A DNA stretch of 64,000 nucleotides from JAXGMQ01 sp040768585. Its GTDB lineage: Bacteria > Caldisericota > Caldisericia > JAAYUI01. The notes under the pieces were generated by a model that did no database searches, had not been told where the DNA came from, and saw only the letters and a list, made by a program, of their open reading frames with translations. Shown here in pieces: positions 57,101 through 64,000 of the stretch; positions within the stretch are counted from its first letter, which is position 1; each line of letters begins with the position of its first letter. The translations under genes were made by a program, and so were the position numbers. Location: assembly GCA_040768585.1 (NCBI GenBank), contig JAXGMQ010000001.1, positions 1,302,001 through 1,366,000 on the forward strand, read 5' to 3'.

Positions 57101-57536
57101 CAGCCTTTTTGGCGTACGCCATGTTGACTGAAACGATCTTGAGGTTCCTGTCCTTTATCCAGGCGATATCTTTGATAGACGTCAAAACATTTAGGAACTC
57201 CAGATATATGTCTTTGTCGAAGAGTTTCTCCTGTTTTTTATCCTTGAGTTTTTGAGAGGTTATGAAGGTGAATATGTAGGCATCCTTATCCTTTTTGCAG
57301 CTACATAGAAGGTCAATTTTTTTACCGAATACATTGATAAAGGCAAGCCTGGCGGAGCCACCCTTTTTTATATCATTCCAATGCCCTGGTTTGTCGAATC
57401 TAAGCGCAAAGGCGTCGTCTAAAATAGTGGATTCGTGAATACCAAACACTCTTTCAAAAACATGGTTTGTATACAGAACTTCCTTCCAGTCTGTTACAAT
57501 TATCGCAATATCCATGTTCCACGGTGAGAAACTCAT
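54189..57536 (-). CDS. soluble histidine kinase with seven PAS domains
   Basis: 1115 aa with no membrane helix, so it senses cytoplasmic signals. PAS-like domains lie at about 1-90, 110-230, 275-385, 392-512, 520-637, 645-770 and 775-880. Repeated ends such as GVAIDVSDQTQ, VVSRDMTDSVDM, IFRDVTEIRRI and VVGFGKSITKEL are PAC motifs. A coiled coil at 232-275 follows PAS 2. HisKA carries RLAHELKNPITLILGYAEIL (His about 892). HATPase motifs are FENLVSNSIKYSPP, DKGFGIPEPD and GKGIGLTNVKL. No response regulator adjoins it, so it is an orphan. ATG 57536 has no ribosome-binding site; TACATT ends 6 nt upstream. Confidence 0.92.
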   Translation of the reverse strand: MSFSPWNMDIAIIVTDWKEVLYTNHVFERVFGIHESTILDDAFALRFDKPGHWNDIKKGGSARLAFINVFGKKIDLLCSCKKDKDAYIFTFITSQKLKDKKQEKLFDKDIYLEFLNVLTSIKDIAWIKDRNLKIVSVNMAYAKKAGLKSPEEAENKTDFDIWDRECSRTYREHDLLVLEKKEAMTFTEPNRSDDEKSWFEVIKTPIFTPNGDVAGIFGVAIDVSDQTQGVGKAGQSRDELEKMVSRRTADLEKAYNKLKAELLERKILERALNESRQDHITLINAIPDLIFIISGDGYFTGFKSGDTDTLYTEPSDFIGKHIRDVLPPDIAKDTEEYVKKTLSTGNTHNYSYSILIQNRIRHYNASFSVKDDNSVLVVSRDMTDSVDMANLIIKSEERFKTIFNSSPDPMVIGNIKDNTFMDANTAMLEKLGLSRDEFIGTTFDELRSKAKAFITKESTDMILDSDADSSNLEVDTISEDGRTSHYLYSSRKITIDGQESILAIFRDVTEIRRIQVELENSEFRNKQLSDGVNTPLFVHNGERFKYFNPAFAQNLGYSKEELENIYIYEVLAPSQRKMMQENFKRRMRGENAPAQSAVTMITKSGEKRIWEILISRVVYDNQDCSLISALDTTELHEIRNKLEEANIFLDSLISSIHEVIFAKDLEGRYIFYRWPELERMGLIDPSSFLGKRVEDTISQAEHVDRTNKYFEQVIETDRSVSYETNIYIHGTGKHEDFRLTLSPLKNSNDETIGVVGFGKSITKELIMEKRALESESRYIGIVKALGDIVFQVDDDKISFISPSAEQTLGLKIGEIVGSNINGIIPTWDMQIKNATLFPQTVEFCTYDLAGYEHSFEAKVNKLGDSFFGVAREITQRNIVSSAREKMRSRLAHELKNPITLILGYAEILKGTLENKEAANMAEIIYDAALREVRKINHVFNSELTDREFFFDVIESYKFFKRVEDELKMLALEMAKNYHNKTDIEFSFKIDPSIAGIKMRIDDDSIVEVFENLVSNSIKYSPPDRLSIDIDVSIKDYRFVVLFTDKGFGIPEPDRGKVFAPFFRSSRDHDRIEGKGIGLTNVKLNIDANGGNISIEESSDSGTTFKITLPTYGTLH

Positions 57537-57542
57537 GTGTCA

Positions 57543-57571
57543 AATGTAACAGGTTTTATCAGAAAAGTGAA
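57543..57571 (-). promoter_or_regulatory. leaderless-type promoter of the PAS kinase
   Basis: Minus strand: TTCACT (57571-57566), 17-nt spacer, TACATT (57548-57543), 6 nt, ATG 57536. Confidence 0.5.
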
Positions 57572-58013
57572 GTTATTACTTTGAGATTCGATATTTTATA
57601 ATCGGTGATGACATTACCAATTATCCAGGCAGCGTTGGTTCTGAATGTAAAAGTATACGGAAGATCATATATAATGTTACTTTTGCGTAACCGCTCGTGA
57701 GGGCTATCTTGTAAATCTCGAAAGAATGCAATCGATGACAATGACGATCACTCTTGAGTTCACACCCATTGAGCTTCCTTCTATGCAGAGAACATCCCGA
57801 TGATGAACAGATTCAGACTACGTATCTACACTGCAAAACACCGACGCCTTCGAGTGAGTCAACCAGTTATATCTCTAACACCCTTAGCTTGTTGTGAAAA
57901 AATTACAGTAAGTAGAAGTTCACCCAAAAAGAAACCGTAACTTTGAATATCCACGTGAGTTGTCTTGTATGGCAACGGACTAACTTAGCAATCAACGGTA
58001 TTTTATCGCACTA
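57572..58013. other. 442-nt gap downstream of nrdJ, no gene recognised
   Basis: Neither strand has an open frame with a ribosome-binding site. A 45-codon frame at about 57802 (MNRFRLRIYT...) has none and no known family. No tRNA-like TTCGANNC loop, riboswitch core or T-run hairpin seen. It could hold an unrecognised small RNA or a decayed gene. Confidence 0.4.
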
Positions 58014-60332
58014 CTATCCGCATTTTGAATACCCACATGCCCTGCAGATAACGCATCCCTCCGCAAATTCCAGCATGGAACCGCAGTCGGGACACTGTGG
58101 GTTGTGACCAAAGATATTCACGTTCTCATCAGAGGATGATGCTGATTCATGGCTCGGGTTTGAGTCGGTCGCCACCACGAGACCATCATGACCTGCCTCA
58201 TCATCTGTGGTTTTTGGTTTCGATGAAATTGAGATTCTTCTGAGGTGACCCTCGAGTGCTTGGGCAATGGCGTCGGGACAAGACAGCACTGTACCCTTCT
58301 CACCCCAAGATGGAGCTGGGCATCTGAGACCTCTGATCTGACCGATTATCTCCTTGGTGTCAACGCCAGCACGAAGCGCAAGGGAGATGAGCCTTGCGAT
58401 GCCATCAGACTGCGCCGCCGCGCATCCACCTGATTTGCCCATGGTGGCAAATACCTCGCAAACACCCTCCTTGTCAGAGTTGATTGTGACGAAGAGATTG
58501 CCGCAACCAGTTCTGACTCGGTAGGTCGAGCCGATTGTGATGGTTGGTCTCTTACGGGGAGCAACTGGTTCCTTTCGAGATGGCGATACTGCTACCGTTG
58601 GAGCCTCTTTTGGTTCTTCCTTTTTCTTGAGTTGCAGAACCTGCTCCTGTCTGGAGCCGTCACGATAGATTGTAACGCCCTTACAGCCAAGTTTGTAAGC
58701 GAGTTCGTAAACCTCCCTAACATCATCCCTTGTTGCAGAGTTTGCGAAATTGACCGTTTTTGAGACCGCATTGTCTATGTGTTTCTGGAAGGCTGCTTGC
58801 ATCTTGATATGCCATATTGGTTCGATGTCGTGGGAGCAGACATAGACGTCCTTTATGTTCTCTGGAATTTCAGGAATGTCGTGGAGATTGCCCGACGACG
58901 TGATTCGTTCAAGGAGGTCGTCCGTGAGAAGCCCCATCTCTTCCATCTTTTTCTTGAAGATCTGGTCTACCTCGAAGAACTTTTTGCCGTCCATGATATT
59001 GCGGATATAGGCAAGTGAGAACACGGGCTCAATTCCAGACGAAGCTCCGGCAACCATGGATATTGTGCCAGTTGGTGCAATCGTTGTGATTGTGGCGTTA
59101 CGAAGGGGTGCTTCTCCAGCATTTGCAAATGTTGAAATTCCAAAGTTAGGGAATGCGCCTCTGGTTTCTGCCAGACTTCTCGATTCCTTCCTGGCTTCCT
59201 GGAGGATGAATCCCATGAGTTTGTCCGCGAGCTCGACTGCCTCGTCAGAGTTGTATGGGATGCCCAACATAAAGAGCATGTCAGCCCAGCCCATAACTCC
59301 AAGACCAATCTTACGATTGTCTTGGCACATCTTCGTAATCTGTGGGAGTGGGTATCTGTTGGCGTCGATGACATTGTCAAGGAAGTGAGTAGCTTGCCTA
59401 GTTATCTTTGAGAGTCTCTCCCAATTTATCTTGCCGTTCTCAACAAAATTGATGAGGTTGATCGAGCCAAGATTGCACGCCTCGTATGGCAGAAGAGGCT
59501 GCTCACCGCAGGGGTTTGTTGACTCAATTTCGCCAAGGGTAGGGGTAGGGTTGTCGGCGTTTAGTCTGTCGAGGAAGATTATTCCAGGTTCTCCGTTGAG
59601 CCATGCCATCTCGACTATGAGGTCGAAAACATCTCTCGCTCTGAGTCTATCCGTCTCCTCGCCGTTTCTTGGGTTGATGAGAGAGTATTCTTGATCCTGC
59701 TCCACAGCCCTCATGAAGTCGGCTGTGATGCCGACTGAGATGTTGAAGTTACTGATCTGTCCATCCTTGCCTTTGCATTTGATGAATTGAATGATGTCAG
59801 GGTGGTCAACTCTCAGGATACCCATGTTCGCGCCACGTCTGGTGCCGCCTTGTTTGATAGCCTCAGTGGAGGCATCAAATACCTTCATAAAGGAGACTGG
59901 GCCCGATGAAACACCGCCGGTCGAACCCACCTTGTCCATGTTGGGGCGAAGTTTAGAGAACGAAAAACCTGTGCCACCACCACTTTTGTGAATCATTGCG
60001 GTGTATTTAATTGCGTCAAAAATTGACTCAATTGCGTCATCAACAGGAAGCACGAAGCATGCCGAGAGCTGACCGAGTTCCCTGCCTGCGTTCATGAGTG
60101 TTGGAGAATTTGGCATGAAATCGAGGTCAACCATCATCTCAAGGAATTTCTGGTAGGTTCGCTCAATCCTTCCCTCGTCAGCTCCGTAGAGCTTGTCGGG
60201 TTTTGCGATAGCCCTTGCCACCCTCTGTAGCATCTCAAGTGGCGTTTCAATCAGTTTTCCTTCGTCGTTTTTCTTGAGATACCTCTTCTCAAGAACCGCC
60301 AAAGCATTGTCAGAAATTCCTGGATTCTTCAT
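58014..60332 (-). CDS. nrdJ: adenosylcobalamin-dependent (class II) ribonucleoside-diphosphate reductase
   Basis: 772 aa. The ten-stranded barrel includes LSACFVLPVDD, IHKSGGGTGFSFSKLRP, TRRGANMGIL, the active-site NPCGEQPLLPYEACNLGSIN and PTGTISMVAGASSGIEPVF. The C-terminal TSCPD domain has GGCAAAQSDGIARLISLALRAG. A last zinc ribbon, CPDCGSMLEFAEGCVICRACG, is the redox tail. It makes deoxynucleotides with or without oxygen, needing B12. No cobalamin riboswitch is evident upstream; instead the gene lies 17 nt after a Fur-family regulator and is co-transcribed with it. AAGGGAAAG precedes ATG 60332. Confidence 0.96.
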   Translation of the reverse strand: MKNPGISDNALAVLEKRYLKKNDEGKLIETPLEMLQRVARAIAKPDKLYGADEGRIERTYQKFLEMMVDLDFMPNSPTLMNAGRELGQLSACFVLPVDDAIESIFDAIKYTAMIHKSGGGTGFSFSKLRPNMDKVGSTGGVSSGPVSFMKVFDASTEAIKQGGTRRGANMGILRVDHPDIIQFIKCKGKDGQISNFNISVGITADFMRAVEQDQEYSLINPRNGEETDRLRARDVFDLIVEMAWLNGEPGIIFLDRLNADNPTPTLGEIESTNPCGEQPLLPYEACNLGSINLINFVENGKINWERLSKITRQATHFLDNVIDANRYPLPQITKMCQDNRKIGLGVMGWADMLFMLGIPYNSDEAVELADKLMGFILQEARKESRSLAETRGAFPNFGISTFANAGEAPLRNATITTIAPTGTISMVAGASSGIEPVFSLAYIRNIMDGKKFFEVDQIFKKKMEEMGLLTDDLLERITSSGNLHDIPEIPENIKDVYVCSHDIEPIWHIKMQAAFQKHIDNAVSKTVNFANSATRDDVREVYELAYKLGCKGVTIYRDGSRQEQVLQLKKKEEPKEAPTVAVSPSRKEPVAPRKRPTITIGSTYRVRTGCGNLFVTINSDKEGVCEVFATMGKSGGCAAAQSDGIARLISLALRAGVDTKEIIGQIRGLRCPAPSWGEKGTVLSCPDAIAQALEGHLRRISISSKPKTTDDEAGHDGLVVATDSNPSHESASSSDENVNIFGHNPQCPDCGSMLEFAEGCVICRACGYSKCG

Positions 60333-60349
60333 GTTGTCTTTCCCTTAAT

Positions 60350-60748
60350 CTATTTTGTGCGCTTGCACTCGGGGCAAACACCCCTCATTTCGATATGCAT
60401 TTCGTGAATTGAGAAGCCTGTTTCCTTCTCAATTTTGTTCCTGTCGCAGTCGATGCCGCTGATTGGCAAATCAAAGATTCTCTGGCATGACTCACACATC
60501 AGGTGGACGTGGGGATGGGTGAATCCATCGTAGTGAGCCTCACCCTGACCAAAGTCAAGTTTCAGGATGTGACCGTTTTCTGAGAGGATGGATAGGTTCC
60601 TGTATACTGTTCCGAGGCTAATGTTTGATATCTGTTTACGGGCTTCACTGTATACCCACTCTGCCGTAGGGTGAGATCTCGTACTCTTTAGTACTTCCAT
60701 AATCACACGTCTCTGCCTCGTTGTTTTCAGCTTGCTGTTTTCGCTCAT
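60350..60748 (-). CDS. Fur-family metalloregulator (PerR/Fur-like)
   Basis: 132 aa from ATG 60748 (MSENSKLK); the longer frame overlaps the upstream gene. Winged-helix part: TTRQRRVIMEVLKSTRSHPTAEWVY and ISLGTVYRNLSILSENG. Dimerisation/metal part: HYDGFTHPHVHLMCESC (HxH site and first CxxC) and CPEC (second CxxC, structural zinc). Fur, PerR and Zur cannot be separated confidently; the HPHVHLMCESC region is close to PerR. GAGG lies 11 nt upstream. It lies 17 nt before nrdJ and 20 nt after the stalk protein, so it may control its own operon and link ribonucleotide reduction to metal or peroxide status (inference). Confidence 0.92.
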   Translation of the reverse strand: MSENSKLKTTRQRRVIMEVLKSTRSHPTAEWVYSEARKQISNISLGTVYRNLSILSENGHILKLDFGQGEAHYDGFTHPHVHLMCESCQRIFDLPISGIDCDRNKIEKETGFSIHEMHIEMRGVCPECKRTK

Positions 60749-60768
60749 TGTCTCATAAACCTCTGAAT

Positions 60769-61626
60769 TTACTCTCCGCAACCGGGGAAGTTCACAATCG
60801 CTGTCCTTGTTGCACCATCCCATGTGACAGAACCGCCGAGAACATCAGTCACGAAGCGAAGTGGAATCATAGTGCTGCCTGAGATGATGTCTGGCGCAGT
60901 CTCCATGTTCACCTTTCTCTGGGTGTTTGGCATGACAATTCGAGCGCTTGGTATACCCTTACGTAGTATTACCCTTTTTGGCCCGAGTGTGTACGATGCC
61001 TCACTTGTTGATGCGTTCCACTCCACCTCAGCTCCGATTATCTCGCCCAGAAGTCTGAATGGGATCATCATTCTACCATTTCTGATGGTTGGAGCTGATG
61101 CGGACTTGATGGACTTCTCTGATATTGTTCTTACAGGTGTGCAACCGTCTGTTTCCTTTTCCTTTATGAGGACTGGCTTTTCTCCAGCAACAAAGTTTGC
61201 CTCAACGGGTTGGATGCAAAGCGCATAGAGCGTTGTCATCATGGCTTCTTTACCGTCGACTGAAACACTCATCTTCAGGTTCTCAAGATTCCCGGCTTCG
61301 ATTTCGCTGGGAGTGAAAATCCTCATTTGACACTGAATTGACTCGTTCTCAAGCGATTCTGGTGGACCACCCATATCCATGAAGCAGAAATTGTTGACGC
61401 ACCCCTGGGCAAACCAGACATTCGAGTCTGTCATGTTGCCAGGGAGTAGTTGCCCCTTCACAGCGCCCGTGTGAATGCCTTCCAATTCAAAGAACCAGTC
61501 TACAGTCATCTCGGGAGCAACAAGAAACAGCTCCTCAAGTTCCTCTCTTGTGGAGGCATATACCCCGGTCGGGCCTGACATAGCAAGGATTGCAAGCAAC
61601 CAAACAGCTACGAGTACCTTTTTCAT
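60769..61626 (-). CDS. secreted protein with C-terminal copper-amine-oxidase-type stalk domain
   Basis: 285 aa. A signal peptide (1-24, ...GVYAST) is followed by a unique N-terminal domain (about 25-160, with Cys pair CVNNFC) and a CuAO_N-type domain (about 175-282): IPFRLLGEIIGAEVEWN and IPLRFVTDVLGGSVTWDG. It starts at ATG 61626, overlapping the protease stop by 4 nt, so the two are made together. The stalk domain probably attaches it to the surface. It has no enzyme motif. Its presence in one operon with Fur and nrdJ is odd and may just be read-through. Confidence 0.87.
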   Translation of the reverse strand: MKKVLVAVWLLAILAMSGPTGVYASTREELEELFLVAPEMTVDWFFELEGIHTGAVKGQLLPGNMTDSNVWFAQGCVNNFCFMDMGGPPESLENESIQCQMRIFTPSEIEAGNLENLKMSVSVDGKEAMMTTLYALCIQPVEANFVAGEKPVLIKEKETDGCTPVRTISEKSIKSASAPTIRNGRMMIPFRLLGEIIGAEVEWNASTSEASYTLGPKRVILRKGIPSARIVMPNTQRKVNMETAPDIISGSTMIPLRFVTDVLGGSVTWDGATRTAIVNFPGCGE

Positions 61627-63308
61627 TTATACTTTTGCCCCATATATCTAGCTATCACTAGATAGTCATTTGAATCGACGACATCATCGTCATTCACATC
61701 ATACCTCTCGTTTTTGGTGTTGACCTTGCCCACGTAGGAACCAAACGTTTGGACATCGAAACTTTCTATCACACCGTTTGAGTCAACATCGATGTCAAAC
61801 AAGATATTACGCAGATACAGAGTCAGATCAAAGAACCCTGTCTCGGTTTCAAAAACCAACTCTTCTTCTGCAATCAACTCAGATATCTTCTCTGGTGGAA
61901 GATCGAGTCTTATGGATACTTGCTTAATCTCGTTTGGTAAGAGAGTGATGATTGAAGGGGTCATGAGTTCACAGCTTATAACCGCATCCGTGTCACCAAC
62001 GTTTGCAAGGATGACAGTCTTTTCTGTTTTGTGGAGTGTGCCCACCTTGACTAAGGTATCGGTGACCGAGATCTTGATTCTGTCCCTCATGTCGATATCG
62101 ATCTTTACCCTTGCGCCAAGCTCGTTCTCCTCGAGTACGGTCACTTTGATGGTTGAGGTGTAATCCTTGTTGTGTGGGATTGTTGAGGGATTTGTCTTTG
62201 GGCCAGCTACACTGTTGCCATCCGATGTGTAGCAAGGATTCTCATGCCACAATCCCCCGCCTGGATTTAGGAGTTCAATACCAAATGGCTCATCGTCGCC
62301 GTCATTGAACCTATGGTTGTATGGTACATCTTCATTGACTCTGTATATGATGACTCCCTCTGATGGGATACCACCCCAGAAATTATCGGTGCCGGTTCTT
62401 GTTCTGTATTCAACACCAAGGTATTCATTTGTGCCTGGGATTGGGACTTTGAGGTAGCTGTCACTGCTGTTTGTCGTGATTGGCGGTAGGGTATATTCTC
62501 CAGGTTGGATAACCTCTTTTGGTTTGATGTACCCAAGTCTTTCCCTGTGGAATCCTGTCAAACCCAGTCCACCATGACGGGCAACCATGATGTCATAGTA
62601 TGTGAAGGGGTAGCTGCATTTTCCACCAAAAGGCCCCCCACAACCGTAGTCGTAAAGGTCAGCAAGCCCAAGAAGGTGTCCAAACTCGTGGGTCATCACA
62701 AGAGCCCCTGAGCCATAGATGCCCATATCCTCTGTCACGAGAATGTATCCAACCCACATCTTTTCGCCATCGACATCCACTTTGATAGCTGAACGATGTG
62801 GCCAGAATGCATCATCCTTTGGGTAGTTCATATACCCTTCGGCTTCACCAGCCACAACAACGCAAACAAATGGTGGAGTCTCGTCTTCGAAGACGTACTT
62901 GTTGAGGTCTAGCCCGTCCTTTTGAGCTACTTCGATCGTCCATTCGACGAGTTCCCGAACATGGATATCAAAGTTATCTTCAGAATCCTTGGCATAGTAG
63001 GAGAGAGGTTTTGGTGCTCTTTCCCAAATCAAACCATCGTACTTGCCTGGGATGATGTCAACTCTGGATGAGGACGCAAGTTTCCAGAAATTCCTGAGCG
63101 ATTCGCCATCTTCGCTGAACAGTTCCTCTTTTATTTCATGGAATGGTCTCTTGTGTGGCACATCGGAAAAGTCGACTGAGACCACAGCCAGCGGGTATAC
63201 TGTGGGTTCATCCTCGGAATCAGCTATAGCATACTTGCTTGAAAAATTGAGTGTAACAACAATAAAAAACGTTGTGACAATCAAGATTATTGACCTTTTT
63301 GACCTCAT
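61623..63308 (-). CDS. secreted M6-family metalloprotease with C-terminal dockerin-like domain
   Basis: 561 aa. A signal peptide (1-29) is followed by an M6/immune-inhibitor-A-like catalytic domain (about 38-340) with the zinc motif HEFGHLLGLADLYD and the downstream YDIMVARHGG Met-turn region. A beta-sandwich follows (about 370-480). The last ~65 residues hold two Ca-binding loops, DIDVDSNGVIESFD and DVNDDDVVDSNDYL, the dockerin type I pattern. It should degrade extracellular protein and dock onto a cohesin or similar partner; no cohesin is recognised in this window. ATG 63308 lies 8 nt after TATAAT with no ribosome-binding site. Confidence 0.92.
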   Translation of the reverse strand: MRSKRSIILIVTTFFIVVTLNFSSKYAIADSEDEPTVYPLAVVSVDFSDVPHKRPFHEIKEELFSEDGESLRNFWKLASSSRVDIIPGKYDGLIWERAPKPLSYYAKDSEDNFDIHVRELVEWTIEVAQKDGLDLNKYVFEDETPPFVCVVVAGEAEGYMNYPKDDAFWPHRSAIKVDVDGEKMWVGYILVTEDMGIYGSGALVMTHEFGHLLGLADLYDYGCGGPFGGKCSYPFTYYDIMVARHGGLGLTGFHRERLGYIKPKEVIQPGEYTLPPITTNSSDSYLKVPIPGTNEYLGVEYRTRTGTDNFWGGIPSEGVIIYRVNEDVPYNHRFNDGDDEPFGIELLNPGGGLWHENPCYTSDGNSVAGPKTNPSTIPHNKDYTSTIKVTVLEENELGARVKIDIDMRDRIKISVTDTLVKVGTLHKTEKTVILANVGDTDAVISCELMTPSIITLLPNEIKQVSIRLDLPPEKISELIAEEELVFETETGFFDLTLYLRNILFDIDVDSNGVIESFDVQTFGSYVGKVNTKNERYDVNDDDVVDSNDYLVIARYMGQKYK

Positions 63309-63316
63309 GCTAACCC

Positions 63317-63344
63317 ATTATATTCCCCGACGACTGAAGGTCAA
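63317..63344 (-). promoter_or_regulatory. leaderless-type promoter of the protease-nrdJ operon
   Basis: Minus strand: TTGACC (63344-63339), 16-nt spacer, perfect TATAAT (63322-63317), 8 nt, ATG 63308. The best promoter match in the window. Confidence 0.75.
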
Positions 63345-63371
63345 CGTAACTTGTTACCTAAAACAATTGTA

Positions 63372-63396
63372 AAAATCTCAGAAAATCTGGGATTTT
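63372..63396. repeat. 11-bp hairpin in the divergent region
   Basis: 63372-63382 (AAAATCTCAGA) pairs with 63386-63396, with one G-U pair on the plus strand and a loop AAA. It lies 28 nt upstream of the protease -35 box. Role unknown; could be a regulator site. Confidence 0.4.
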
Positions 63397-63510
63397 CGTC
63401 CTATCAGACGACGATCCTATAATCTGTTTCCGAAATGAAACCGATTACTGATAAACTTGATCGGTGAAATCAATCCGAAGCTTCAAAAAGGGCACATAGG
63501 AGGATACAAA

Positions 63511-63585
63511 ATGAAAATCTGTGTATATCGGTATTACATACAATTCAGGATACAAAATATTGACAACATCATTACAATAACGTAA
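63511..63585 (+). CDS. possible 24-aa leader peptide or small protein
   Basis: ATG 63511 follows a perfect AGGAGG with 6-nt spacing. The frame encodes 24 residues (MKICVYRYYIQF...) ending at TAA 63583-63585, which overlaps the -10 box of the next gene's promoter. Too short to judge by composition; the strong ribosome-binding site is the only support. Confidence 0.35.
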   Translation: MKICVYRYYIQFRIQNIDNIITIT

Positions 63586-63588
63586 CAT
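63560..63588 (+). promoter_or_regulatory. promoter of the last gene
   Basis: Perfect TTGACA (63560-63565), 17-nt spacer, TAACAT (63583-63588). Predicted leader about 29 nt, containing GGAGGAAACA before ATG 63624. Confidence 0.65.
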
Positions 63589-63623
63589 TTCTGTTAACTT
63601 GGCAGGTGACCCAGGAGGAAACA

Positions 63624-64000
63624 ATGGCAGGCTTTGAGTTTGAAGGTCGGTATGATGCAGAGAAGAACATCTCTTATGTCAGATTCATAGGCAAACCAAC
63701 CTCGAATAGTGACGTGGACTATCTTGTTGAAAAGATAACTCCCCACTATATGGGCAACGGCAAGAACAAAATCTGGCAAATTACAGATATCACAGAAATG
63801 GGTATGGCAGCGCCCAATCTTGTTATCTATTACAACAACAGAGTGAAGGAACTTACAAAAAAGTATGTCCAGGACTATGTTGTGATATCAAGCAACACAA
63901 TGCAGAAACTTGCCACAAACCTTTTCAACACATTCCTCGGAGAGAAACACGACATCGTGCAGTCGATCGAGGAGGCGGAAAAAGTGATACTTGAAAGGCA
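63624..64000 (+). CDS. STAS/SpoIIAA-like small cytoplasmic protein, 3' end outside window
   Basis: About 125 residues visible, cut by the right edge. ATG 63624 follows CAGGAGGAAACA. It begins MAGFEFEGRYDAEKNISYVR, then YVRFIGKPTSNSDVDYLVEKI, IWQITDITEMGMAAPNLVIYY, YVQDYVVISSNTMQKLATNLF, FLGEKHDIVQSIEEAEKVI. The alternating strand-helix pattern and the closing SIEEAEKVI resemble STAS/SpoIIAA-like domains of signalling proteins. Fold assignment is by pattern only. The promoter is good and the gene stands alone on this strand. Confidence 0.75.
   Translation, partial: MAGFEFEGRYDAEKNISYVRFIGKPTSNSDVDYLVEKITPHYMGNGKNKIWQITDITEMGMAAPNLVIYYNNRVKELTKKYVQDYVVISSNTMQKLATNLFNTFLGEKHDIVQSIEEAEKVILER

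Noticed and set aside
63400..63510. Riboswitch in the leader before 63511
   Set aside because: Short stems can be drawn but no conserved core of a known class (c-di-GMP, cobalamin, TPP, SAM) is present.
1..64000. tRNA, rRNA, insertion sequences, prophage
   Set aside because: No T-loop/acceptor pairings, rRNA blocks, transposase motifs or phage structural genes were seen on reading both strands; weak or split signals could still be missed by eye.

Overview
This window is 64 kb of bacterial chromosome of moderate G+C content. It has tightly packed genes and no rRNA, tRNA, CRISPR array, insertion sequence or prophage that I can recognise. The source looks like an uncultured, probably anaerobic, Gram-positive-like lineage. 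Reasons: many secreted proteins carry copper-amine-oxidase-type stalk domains; there is a B12-dependent ribonucleotide reductase, a YwfO/YwgA-like pair and several zinc-ribbon membrane proteins; and I see no outer-membrane or LPS genes. I cannot name a phylum from sequence alone.

Layout. 1-1.1 kb: three tandem VOC/glyoxalase-fold genes, the last cut by the window edge. 1.2-3.8 kb: a small helical protein, then an AT-rich overlapping pair (YwgA-like plus HD phosphohydrolase). 3.9-9.1 kb: ClC channel with CBS domains, PrsA/SurA-like foldase lipoprotein, and an unknown 618-aa protein coupled to a small lipoprotein. 9.2-12.8 kb: five consecutive paralogous two-TM proteins of unknown function. 12.2-26.3 kb: one long minus-strand run with gaps of 33 nt or less or overlaps. 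In transcription order it holds a zinc-ribbon membrane protein, a giant membrane protein with a degenerate PIN-like tail, AMMECR1, a quinate-dehydrogenase-like protein, greA, lysS, SPFH/zinc ribbon, K+ channel, flippase-like protein, murI, a surface stalk protein, dCMP deaminase and the first two-TM paralog. 26.6-29.8 kb: folC, a DNA methyltransferase fused to an Mrr-like nuclease domain, and a small membrane protein. 30.1-36.8 kb: a complete phosphate regulon (phoP-phoR-pstS-pstC-pstA-pstB-phoU). 37-44.2 kb: radical SAM/SPASM protein, PQQ-propeller protein, a mirrored REP-like repeat, GNAT acetyltransferase, steroid-5-alpha-reductase-like enzyme, an unknown membrane-anchored protein and two VOC genes. 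44.3-53.9 kb: secreted proteins (propeller lipoprotein, Ig-like protein, two large tandem stalk/PKD-like paralogs, a second PQQ-propeller protein). 54.2-57.5 kb: a soluble histidine kinase with seven PAS domains. 58-63.3 kb: an operon of M6 metalloprotease/dockerin, stalk-domain protein, Fur-family regulator and nrdJ. The last gene runs off the right edge.

The most general observation concerns translation initiation. At least ten first-in-unit genes have a sigma70-type promoter (TTGxxx, 16-17 nt, usually TAnnnT) whose -10 box ends only 6-10 nt before the start codon, with no Shine-Dalgarno sequence. Their mRNAs are probably leaderless. Genes inside operons mostly use ordinary AGGAGG-like sites. 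This pattern also corrects starts: for the ClC gene and the methyltransferase, the upstream in-frame TTG is the -35 box itself. The strongest candidates for undescribed biology are the five-gene two-TM paralog array, the surface-domain/TM/PIN-like protein with its zinc-ribbon partner, and the 618-aa unknown with its lipoprotein.
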